NCBI GenBank assembly: GCA_903873565.1
Contig: CAIQOY010000319.1
Location: 1 to 7,552, forward strand
DNA from: an uncultured Actinomycetes bacterium
GTDB lineage: Bacteria; Actinomycetota; Thermoleophilia; Gaiellales; F1-60-MAGs149
DNA: 7,552 nt
Direction of reading: 5' to 3'
Shown piece by piece: positions 1 through 5,992 of the stretch; the stretch's first letter is position 1, and every line of letters starts with the position of its first letter. Both the position numbers and the translations under genes were made by a program. The notes below the pieces were generated by a model. It saw nothing but the letters and a program-made list of their open reading frames with translations, was not told the DNA's origin and searched no databases.

Positions 1-35
1 CCCTCTCGGATCCGTACACGGGCGACCACGAATAG
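1..35 (+). CDS. Possible 3' end of an upstream gene (partial)
   Basis: The frame ending at the TAG at 33-35 is open to the left edge of the window. It would encode a C-terminus reading LSDPYTGDHE. Only two bases separate this stop from the ATG at 38, the spacing seen at other junctions here, so a preceding co-transcribed gene is plausible. Eleven codons are too few to identify a product, and another frame may be the real one. The plus-strand frame of the next gene is also open to the edge, but it contains codons such as ATA and CGA that are unusual here. Confidence 0.3.
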   Translation, partial: LSDPYTGDHE

Positions 36-37
36 CG

Positions 38-214
38 ATGGCCGACGACGAGCGCCCCCGCTTCTGCCCGTTCTGCGGCGAGCCCGTCGGCTCGTTCTTC
101 GGGCACCAGGGCGCCGACGACACGACGTGGTGCGACCGCTGTCAGGGCTGGTTCCGGGCGGAGCGCGCCGACGAGCCCGAACCGGCGCCTCCGCCGGAGG
201 ATCGGCCAGAATAG
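38..214 (+). CDS. Small zinc-ribbon protein, 58 aa, unknown function
   Basis: This 58-residue acidic protein has two CXXC knuckles: C10-P-F-C13 and C32-D-R-C35, spaced CX2C-X18-CX2C. That pattern is expected to bind one zinc ion as a zinc ribbon. The second knuckle is followed by an aromatic stretch (QGWF). The tail after residue 43 is rich in Glu, Pro and Ala and probably disordered. All but about six codons end in G or C, and the exceptions cluster in the tail, which supports a real gene. The ATG at 38 is preferred because codons upstream in frame look non-coding. There is no clear Shine-Dalgarno sequence. The gene lies 59 bp before trxB on the same strand. CPFC resembles a glutaredoxin active site, but the second CXXC pair and the short length argue for zinc binding. 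Partner and role are unknown. Confidence 0.72.
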   Translation: MADDERPRFCPFCGEPVGSFFGHQGADDTTWCDRCQGWFRAERADEPEPAPPPEDRPE

Positions 215-220
215 GAATGC

Positions 221-237
221 CGCCCCCCACGGGGGCG
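221..237 (+). terminator. GC-rich hairpin between the zinc-ribbon gene and trxB
   Basis: A perfect 7-bp inverted repeat (CGCCCCC / GGGGGCG) flanks a CAC loop, starting 7 bases after the TAG at 214. No T-tract follows (next bases TTCGACTG). It could be a weak intrinsic terminator, an RNA-stability element, or a structure that hides the run of Gs at 231-235, which lies about 10 bases before an ATG at 246. The stem is seen directly; its function is inference. Confidence 0.35.
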
Positions 238-273
238 TTCGACTGATGGCAGACGACGAAACGGACGACCGAC

Positions 274-1239
274 ATGGCTGACGACGACATCCACGAGATC
301 GCGATCATCGGCGGCGGGCCCTCGGGCTACACCGCGGCGCTGTACGCCTCCCGCGCCGACCTCAACCCGATCGTGATCGAGGGCTACGCGGCCGGCGGCC
401 AGCTGATGATCACGTCCGAGGTCGACAACTTCCCGGGCTTCCCCGAGGGCATCATGGGCCCCGAGCTCATGCAGCACATGCGCGGCCAGGCCGAGCGCTT
501 CGGCGCGCAGTACCGCACCGAGGACGTCACCGCCGTCCGCTTCTCCGACGACCCGCTGGCCGCGCCCCACGAGCTCGACACGATCGGCGGCACGATCCGC
601 GCCCACGCGGTGGTCGTGGCCACCGGCGCCACCGCGCGCCAGCTCGGCCTCGAGTCCGAGGCGCGTCTGCAGGGCCGGGGCGTCTCCTACTGCGCGGTCT
701 GCGACGGCGCCTTCTTCCGCGAGCACGAGATCGTCGTGGTCGGCGGCGGCGACTCCGCGATGGAGGAGGCCACCTTCCTGACGAAGTTCGCGTCCAAGGT
801 CACGATCGTCCACCGCCGCGAGGAGCTGCGCGCCTCCAAGGTGATGGTCGAGCGCGCCCGCCAGAACCCGAAGATCGCCTGGGAGCTCGGCTACGTGGTC
901 GACGAGGTGCTCGGCGACGACGCCGTCACCGGCATCCGCATCCGCGAGACCGACGGCGACGCCACGAAGGAGATCCCCTGCACGGGCTTCTTCGTCGCGA
1001 TCGGCCACGACCCGACCACGGGGCTGTTCCAGGGCCTGCTCGACATGGACGAGAACGGCTACCTGCTGCAGCAGCCGGGGTCGACGGCCACCAAGGTGCC
1101 CGGCGTCTTCGCCGCCGGCGACGTCGCCGACCACGTCTACCGCCAGGCCGTCACGGCCGCCGGGGACGGCTGCCGGGCCGCGCTCGACGCGGAGCGCTGG
1201 CTGACCGCCGCGCGCGAGGCGGCCGCGACCACCGCCTGA
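274..1239 (+). CDS. trxB: Thioredoxin reductase (NADPH), TrxB
   Basis: This cytoplasmic flavoenzyme passes electrons from NADPH through FAD and a redox disulfide to thioredoxin. At 321 residues it is the usual length for the low-molecular-weight bacterial type. The N-terminal FAD site has GGGPSG at 13-18, and GGQ follows at 41-43. An ATG motif sits at 117-119. The redox-active pair is C140-A-V-C143-D. The NADPH domain has GGGDSA at 157-162 and HRR at 180-182, with R187 completing the usual phosphate-binding HRRxxxRA pattern. The FAD-binding C-terminus carries FAAGDV at 279-284 and RQAVTAAGDG at 290-299. The ATG at 274 is the only reasonable start, because an in-frame TGA lies at 244-246. There is no good Shine-Dalgarno sequence. 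An 11-codon frame (246-281) ends just inside the gene, so coupled initiation is possible. No thioredoxin gene adjoins it in the window; zinc-ribbon proteins flank it on both sides. Confidence 0.97.
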   Translation: MADDDIHEIAIIGGGPSGYTAALYASRADLNPIVIEGYAAGGQLMITSEVDNFPGFPEGIMGPELMQHMRGQAERFGAQYRTEDVTAVRFSDDPLAAPHELDTIGGTIRAHAVVVATGATARQLGLESEARLQGRGVSYCAVCDGAFFREHEIVVVGGGDSAMEEATFLTKFASKVTIVHRREELRASKVMVERARQNPKIAWELGYVVDEVLGDDAVTGIRIRETDGDATKEIPCTGFFVAIGHDPTTGLFQGLLDMDENGYLLQQPGSTATKVPGVFAAGDVADHVYRQAVTAAGDGCRAALDAERWLTAAREAAATTA

Positions 1240-1241
1240 CG

Positions 1242-1685
1242 GTGCCGTACTTCATCTGCCCCAACTGCCAGCGGCGGTCCTTCGACGAGGACGGCCGCGA
1301 GGGCCTCTCCCACCAGGCCCTCGGCTGCCACGACTGCGGCTTCGGGTTCGTGTTCCAGCTGCTCGAGGACTACTTCCCCGGGGCCGGCGCGGCCTTCACG
1401 GTCTGCGACAGGGACGCGCGGGTCCTGGCCGCCGGCCACGGCGTCTTCGAGATGACGGGGCGCCAGGAGGACGGCATGATCGGCCGCGACGTGCGGGAGG
1501 CCCTCGCCCTCCGGTTCGCCGACGGCGCCGACCCGATCGGCACCGTCCTCGAGTGGGGCGTGCGCCAGATGGAGGTGCCGGCCACCCTCCACCACGCCGC
1601 CGGCATCGAGAAGCCGGTCGTCTGCGACCTGTTCCCGGCCTACGACGACGACGGCGGCCTGCTGGTCGCCGTCACCCCCGCCTGA
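1242..1685 (+). CDS. Zinc-ribbon and PAS-like domain protein, 147 aa
   Basis: The N-terminus is a zinc ribbon with C6-P-N-C9 and C29-H-D-C32 (CX2C-X19-CX2C). Residues from about 45 to 147 read like a compact PAS sensor fold. There is a β-strand around FTVCDRDARVLAAG (52-65), a helix with GVFEMTGR (67-74), the PAS-typical MIGRDVREAL (79-88), and closing strands ending LLVAVTPA. No output domain (kinase, GGDEF or DNA-binding helix-turn-helix) follows, so the protein would have to signal through a partner or through the ribbon. Extra cysteines at 54 and 128 lie in the PAS-like part. The GTG start at 1242 sits two bases after the trxB stop, so translation is probably coupled. An earlier start is unlikely because it would overlap trxB. 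A redox-linked regulatory role is suggested by the trxB neighbour but not shown. Confidence 0.8.
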   Translation: MPYFICPNCQRRSFDEDGREGLSHQALGCHDCGFGFVFQLLEDYFPGAGAAFTVCDRDARVLAAGHGVFEMTGRQEDGMIGRDVREALALRFADGADPIGTVLEWGVRQMEVPATLHHAAGIEKPVVCDLFPAYDDDGGLLVAVTPA

Positions 1686-1968
1686 CCCGGCCCCGACGGC
1701 CCTCCACGAGGGCCTGCAGGCGGTGCAGCGCGGCGAGGTCGGCGGCCCGCTCGTCGACGGCGCGGCGCGCGACCTCGCCGGCCTCTGCATGGCTGAGCGC
1801 GCCGATGCCGCGCAGGCGCACGGCATCGTCGGCGGCGAGCCCCGGGGCGAGCTCGTCCTCGAGCTCGGCCCAGGCGAGGCGCAGGCGGGCGTCGGCGAGA
1901 TCGTCGGCGGCGCAGGTCACGAGGCGCGCGAGGCGCTCGGCGTAGAGCTCGAGGTCGAGGCGGTCCAT
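1672..1968 (-). CDS. Hypothetical helical protein, 98 aa
   Basis: I do not recognise this 98-residue protein. It is rich in Leu, Ala, Arg, Asp and Glu, with no Gly or Pro breaks over its first 40 residues, so it should be mostly α-helical. There is one cysteine (C19), no signal peptide and no membrane segment. About 93 of its 98 codons end in G or C, a strong coding signature for this genome. The frame continues upstream into nth, but the ATG at 1968 gives a start 20 bases after the nth stop, consistent with the last gene of the repair operon. Four Gs lie too close to the ATG to form a standard ribosome site. Its 3' end overlaps the PAS-like gene tail to tail by 14 bp. A helper role in repair would be guesswork from position. 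Confidence 0.68.
   Translation of the reverse strand: MDRLDLELYAERLARLVTCAADDLADARLRLAWAELEDELAPGLAADDAVRLRGIGALSHAEAGEVARRAVDERAADLAALHRLQALVEGRRGRVRRG
1698..1714 (+). terminator. GC-rich hairpin just after the plus-strand operon
   Basis: A perfect 7-bp stem (GGCCCTC / GAGGGCC) closes a CAC loop, 12 bases after the TGA of the PAS-like gene. There is no T-tract. It lies inside the 3' coding end of the convergent minus-strand gene. It is the best candidate for ending or stabilising the trxB operon transcript. It has the same stem length and loop as the hairpin at 221-237. Function is inferred from position alone. Confidence 0.35.
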
Positions 1969-1988
1969 GCCCCGATGATCGCGGCCCC

Positions 1989-2684
1989 TCAGCCCGCGGG
2001 GGCGCGCGCGGGGCGCGCGGAGCCGCGCGGGGTGCGCGCGGCGCTCGGACAGAGGTCCGCGATCACGCAGCGGTCGCAGTACGCCTTGCGCGAGGTGCAG
2101 ACGGCGCGCCCGTGCGCGATCAGGAGGTGCGTCCAGTCGGTCCACATCCGCCGGGGCAGGAGCGCCATCAGCTCGCGCTCGGCGCGGACCGGGTCGGGGG
2201 TATCGGTCAGCCCCAGCCGCAGCGACAGGCGCGAGGCGTGCGTGTCGACGGCGATGCCCTCGGCGATCCCGTAGGCGTTGCCGAGCACCACGTTGGCCGT
2301 CTTGCGCCCCGCCCCGGGGACGCGCTTGAGCTCGTCCATGGTGCGCGGCACCTCGCCGCCGTGGTCGTGGAGGATCGCGCGTGCCGCGCCGATCAGCGAG
2401 CGCGCCTTGTTGCGGAAGAACCCGGTCGAGCGGATCGCCTCCTCCACCTCGGCCTGCGTCGCGCCCGCGAAGGCCTCGGGCGACGGGAAGCGCCGGAACA
2501 GCCCCGGCGTGACCATGTTCACGCGATCGTCGGTGCACTGCGCGGACAGGATGGTGGCCACGAGCAGCTCCCACGGCGACGCGAAGGTGAGCGAGCAGCG
2601 GGCGTCCGGGTACTCGGCCCGCAGCCGCCGGAAGACCGTCCGCGCCCGGGCGTCCGGGGGGCTCGTGCGGGTGACCCGCGGCAT
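1989..2684 (-). CDS. nth: Endonuclease III (DNA glycosylase/AP lyase)
   Basis: Nth removes oxidised pyrimidines from DNA and cuts the abasic site by β-elimination, the first steps of base excision repair. The 231-residue product matches the family throughout. LSAQCTD is at 46-52. The helix-hairpin-helix VPGAGRKTAN at 122-131 supplies the catalytic lysine K128. VDTH at 146-149 supplies the catalytic aspartate D147. The [4Fe-4S] loop has C196-X6-C203-X2-C206-X5-C212, exactly the classic spacing. After the last cysteine comes a 19-residue tail rich in Arg, Ala and Pro, encoded by a low-complexity GC stretch. The ATG at 2684 shares one base with the TGA of the upstream helicase gene (TGATG), so translation is likely coupled. 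A longer in-frame extension upstream would lie inside the helicase gene and does not look like Nth. Confidence 0.96.
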   Translation of the reverse strand: MPRVTRTSPPDARARTVFRRLRAEYPDARCSLTFASPWELLVATILSAQCTDDRVNMVTPGLFRRFPSPEAFAGATQAEVEEAIRSTGFFRNKARSLIGAARAILHDHGGEVPRTMDELKRVPGAGRKTANVVLGNAYGIAEGIAVDTHASRLSLRLGLTDTPDPVRAERELMALLPRRMWTDWTHLLIAHGRAVCTSRKAYCDRCVIADLCPSAARTPRGSARPARAPAG

Positions 2685-5600
2685 CAGCGCCGCCCCGGGA
2701 GCGCCGGCCCCGCGCACAGCATCCCGAGCGCGGGGCAGCCCGCGCAGGCGGTCTCCGAGGGCGTCGGCTCCCACGGTCCCTCCAGCGCCGCGGCCACGCG
2801 CGCCTCGAGGCCCGCGCGCAGGCCGTCGCGATCGGCCGCCGTGAACGTGCGCGTGGCCATCTCCCGCGCCGCCGCGTCGTCGCCCACCCACTGGAAGCAG
2901 ACCTCGACCCGCTCGCACCCCGACTCGAGCGCGGCCAGCGCGTAGGCCTGCTCCTGGACCGAGTAGCCCTCGTCGCGGCGCTGGTCGGGGGTCAGGCCCT
3001 TGAGGTCGGCGACCTTCACGTCGCCGATCACGAGCGCGTCGCCGTCCCGGGCCGCGAGGTCGAAGTAGCCGGTCACCGTGGCCGGGCCGAGCGCGAGCAG
3101 GAACGGCTGCTCGTGGGCGACCTCCGTGAGGCCGGCGAAGCGCCGGGCGAGCGGCGACGCCTGCCAGCGGGCGAGCGCGTCGCGAGCCCGGGCCGGGTCG
3201 TCGGGGTCGGCGGCGGGCGCGCCCTGGGCCAGCAGCTCGGCCGGGTCGCCGCCCGTCTCGATCGCGCGGTGGACGGCCTTGCCGACCGCGGCGCTGCCCC
3301 CGGCCTCCTCCGTGGGCACGCCGAGCATGCGCTCGACCTGGAAGCGGTACGCGCAGCGGGCGTGCAGGTCGAGCCCCGAGTAGCTGAGGCCCGGCGGGGC
3401 CCAGCCGCCGCCGTCCGGCAGCGGCGACAGGGGCGCGAGCGCGCCGCCGGTCGCGGCCGGTGCGGCGTGCGATGCGTCGACGTCGAGCAGGAGCTGCGGC
3501 GTGCCGTCGTCCAGCACCAGCTCGATCGTGTCCTCGCGCGGTGCCTCCTGCGCGGGGCCGGGCCCCTCGGCGGAGACGCGGACCGCGATCCGCGCGGGGC
3601 CCGACTCGACCTCGCGCTCGCCGAGCCCGCCGTCGTCGTCGAGGCGCCCGAGCACCCAGGCCAGGGTGGACCCGCTCTGCGCGCCGCTCTTGGCCGTCGC
3701 GGCGCCGCTCACGATCAGGCGCCGCTCCGCGCGCGTCCAGGCCACGTAGGTGGTGCGCAGGGACTCGCGCTCCTCACGGGCGCGGATCGCCTCGAGCAGG
3801 TCCTCGTGCGCGCGCGTCGGCTGGCGCTCGCCGGTCGCGGCGGGCACGACCGCGGCGACGGCGCCGCCCGGGGCGACGATCGCGTCGGGCACCTCGGCCC
3901 GCGGGCGCCCGCCCGTGTCGGCGAGGACCACGACCGGGAACTCCAGGCCCTTGGCCTGGTGGATCGTGAGCAGGCGCACGGCGTCGTCCCCCTCGGAGGC
4001 GGTCACGCCGTCCGTGCTGATGTCGGTGTCGAGGCGGCCCGACTCGACGGCGCGCACGAAGGCGGGCAGGTCCGGGCCGCGCGCGGCCTCGAACGAGCGC
4101 GCGATGCGCTCGAGCTTGGCCAGGTTCGCGAGCCGCTCCGGCCCGTCGGGGAGGGTGAGGACGGCGAGGTCGTAGCGCGTCTCCTCGATCGCGGCGGCCA
4201 CGAGGTCGCCGAGGCCGAGGCGGCCCGCGCGCGCCCGCAGCCGCTCGAGGGCGTCGCGCAGCGCGACGGCGCGGGCCATGTCGTCGTCGGCGAGCGATGC
4301 GGACGCAAGGGCGTCCAGCGCCCCGGACAGCTCCCACTTCACGGATGCGCGCATCAGGGCGAGCCCGTCGTTGGACACGCCCGCCATCGGCGAGGCCAGG
4401 CAGGTGGCGAGCGCGTGGTCGTCGTCGCGGTTCCAGAGGACGCGCAGGAGCGCGATCACGTCGAGCACGGACTGGCGCTGCAGGAAGCCGCGCCCCGTCG
4501 AGGAGACGGTCGGGATGCCGGCCTCGCGCAGCGCGTCCTCGAAGATCGGCGCGCTCGTGCCCGCCCGGAACAGGAGCGCGATGCCGCCGTAGCCGCAGAC
4601 GCCCTTCGCGACGAGGTCGCCGAGCCGCGCGGCGAGGAGCCCCGCCTCCACCCGGCGGGCGTCGTCGAGCTTGTCGCCCACGCCCACCAGCACCTCCACC
4701 ACGGGGCCGGGCTCGGCGTCCGGCAGGACCGGCGCCAGCGGGCGGTGGTCGAAGCGGTCCTCGCCGGCGAACACCTCGTTGACGGCGTCCAGGATCGCGG
4801 GGACGGAGCGCCGGTTGTCGTGCAGGGGCACGAGCTCCGCGGGGTGGTCGTCGGCGGCGACGAGCTCCCGCATCCGCCGGAACACCTCCACGTCGGCGCC
4901 CCGGAACCCGTAGATCGCCTGCTGCTCGTCGCCGACGCAGAGGATCGGCGCGTCGGGCGCGCGCAGGAGGTCGAGGATCGCGACCTGCAGCCCGTCCGTG
5001 TCCTGGAACTCGTCGACCATCACCTCGCGGAAGCGCTCGCGCAGGGCGTCGCGCACCGCGGGGTGCTCCTCGAGGAGCCGCCGCGTGCGCAGCTGGAGGT
5101 CGTGGTAGTCGAGCGCCCCGGCCTCGTCCTTGACGGCCTCGTATGCCGCGGCGTAGCGGTCGAGCAGGTCCTGCAGCGGCGCGTGCAGCTCGCCGGCGAC
5201 GACGTCGCGCGCGACGCGCTCCACGTCCGCGATCAGCGTCGTGTACTCCTTCTCGCCCCGCGCGTACTCCGACAGGTCGACGAGCTCGACCGGCTCGGGG
5301 TCGCGGTCGAGCAGGTCGAGCAGGTCGAGGGCGGCGCGGCGGCGCTGGACCGCCCGGTCCGAGTCCGTGCCGGCCGTCGACATCCCCGTGGCTGCTTCGC
5401 GCAGGCGGTCCGCCCAGTCGGCGAGCTCGACGCGGGTCCCGGTCCCGGTCGGCGCGACGGGCTCGAGGCCGCGCGTGCGCGCGCCCTCGAGCAGCCGGCT
5501 GACGACGCCGCGGAGCGTCTCGCGCCCGTAGCCGGTGAGGAGCTCGAGCACGGGCTCCCCGCCCTCCTCCAGCGCGTCGCCGAGCGCACGGTCGAAGGCC

Positions 5601-5992
5601 GCCTCGCGCAGGAGCACGGTCTCGACCTGGTCGGCCACCCGCAGCCCGCGCGTCAGCCCGGCCTCGTCGGGGAACTCCGCGAGGAGCTTCTGGCAGGTGG
5701 CGTGGATGGTGTCGATCCAGCCTCCCTCGACGAGCGGGATCAGGCGGTCCAGGCCCTCGTGGCGCAGGCGCGCCCGGATCCGCTGGCGCATCTCCGCGGC
5801 GGCGCGACGCGTGAAGGTGACGGCGAGGACGTTCGCGGGCAGCAGGTTCCGCTCCGTCAGGGCGCGCACGTAGCGCTCCACCAGCACCGTCGTCTTGCCG
5901 GACCCGGCGCCCGCATCCACGAACGCGCCGGCCGGCGCCTCGACGGCGCGGCGCTGCGCCGGCGAGAGGTCCGGGGGCGGCAGGGAGCGCAT
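2684..5992 (-). CDS. AddA/AdnB-like UvrD-family helicase-nuclease subunit
   Basis: This 1102-residue protein is the motor subunit of a RecBCD-like (AddAB or AdnAB) complex that unwinds and degrades double-strand break ends for RecA loading. The superfamily 1 helicase motifs are all present: Q13; Walker A AGAGSGKTT 27-35; motif Ia near 58-71; DEFQD 327-331; GDEQQAIYGFRGAD 354-367; NRR 393-395; TIHQAKGLEF 676-685; and VAWTRA 750-755. The C-terminal RecB-type nuclease has H908, D978, D991 and K993, and D978 to D991 matches the RecB spacing. Q1013 and Y1017 form the QxxxY motif. C880 with C1083, C1086 and C1093 looks like an iron-sulfur ligand set. I chose the ATG at 5992, which overlaps the upstream stop as TGATG. 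A GTG one codon earlier (5995) is also possible. Size and gene order resemble mycobacterial AdnB, so AddA versus AdnB is left open. Confidence 0.93.
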   Translation of the reverse strand: MRSLPPPDLSPAQRRAVEAPAGAFVDAGAGSGKTTVLVERYVRALTERNLLPANVLAVTFTRRAAAEMRQRIRARLRHEGLDRLIPLVEGGWIDTIHATCQKLLAEFPDEAGLTRGLRVADQVETVLLREAAFDRALGDALEEGGEPVLELLTGYGRETLRGVVSRLLEGARTRGLEPVAPTGTGTRVELADWADRLREAATGMSTAGTDSDRAVQRRRAALDLLDLLDRDPEPVELVDLSEYARGEKEYTTLIADVERVARDVVAGELHAPLQDLLDRYAAAYEAVKDEAGALDYHDLQLRTRRLLEEHPAVRDALRERFREVMVDEFQDTDGLQVAILDLLRAPDAPILCVGDEQQAIYGFRGADVEVFRRMRELVAADDHPAELVPLHDNRRSVPAILDAVNEVFAGEDRFDHRPLAPVLPDAEPGPVVEVLVGVGDKLDDARRVEAGLLAARLGDLVAKGVCGYGGIALLFRAGTSAPIFEDALREAGIPTVSSTGRGFLQRQSVLDVIALLRVLWNRDDDHALATCLASPMAGVSNDGLALMRASVKWELSGALDALASASLADDDMARAVALRDALERLRARAGRLGLGDLVAAAIEETRYDLAVLTLPDGPERLANLAKLERIARSFEAARGPDLPAFVRAVESGRLDTDISTDGVTASEGDDAVRLLTIHQAKGLEFPVVVLADTGGRPRAEVPDAIVAPGGAVAAVVPAATGERQPTRAHEDLLEAIRAREERESLRTTYVAWTRAERRLIVSGAATAKSGAQSGSTLAWVLGRLDDDGGLGEREVESGPARIAVRVSAEGPGPAQEAPREDTIELVLDDGTPQLLLDVDASHAAPAATGGALAPLSPLPDGGGWAPPGLSYSGLDLHARCAYRFQVERMLGVPTEEAGGSAAVGKAVHRAIETGGDPAELLAQGAPAADPDDPARARDALARWQASPLARRFAGLTEVAHEQPFLLALGPATVTGYFDLAARDGDALVIGDVKVADLKGLTPDQRRDEGYSVQEQAYALAALESGCERVEVCFQWVGDDAAAREMATRTFTAADRDGLRAGLEARVAAALEGPWEPTPSETACAGCPALGMLCAGPALPGRR

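Noticed and set aside
38..142. A glutaredoxin or thioredoxin fragment, suggested by CPFC in the 58-residue protein
   Set aside because: The protein is too short for that fold, has a second CXXC pair at zinc-ribbon spacing, and lacks the cis-proline region.
142..1134. A 330-codon open frame on the minus strand opposite trxB
   Set aside because: It is antisense to a clear thioredoxin reductase, has a repetitive Val/Ala/Gly/Asp/Arg composition, and shows no domain.
2685..2918. An N-terminal extension of Nth by 78 residues
   Set aside because: It lies wholly inside the helicase coding region, has a Gly/Arg-rich nonsense composition, and the ATG at 2684 with a TGATG overlap gives a normal-length enzyme.
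1723..2945. Plus-strand frames opposite nth and the 98-residue gene
   Set aside because: They are shadow frames in high-GC DNA. The minus-strand genes have the family motifs or the codon bias.
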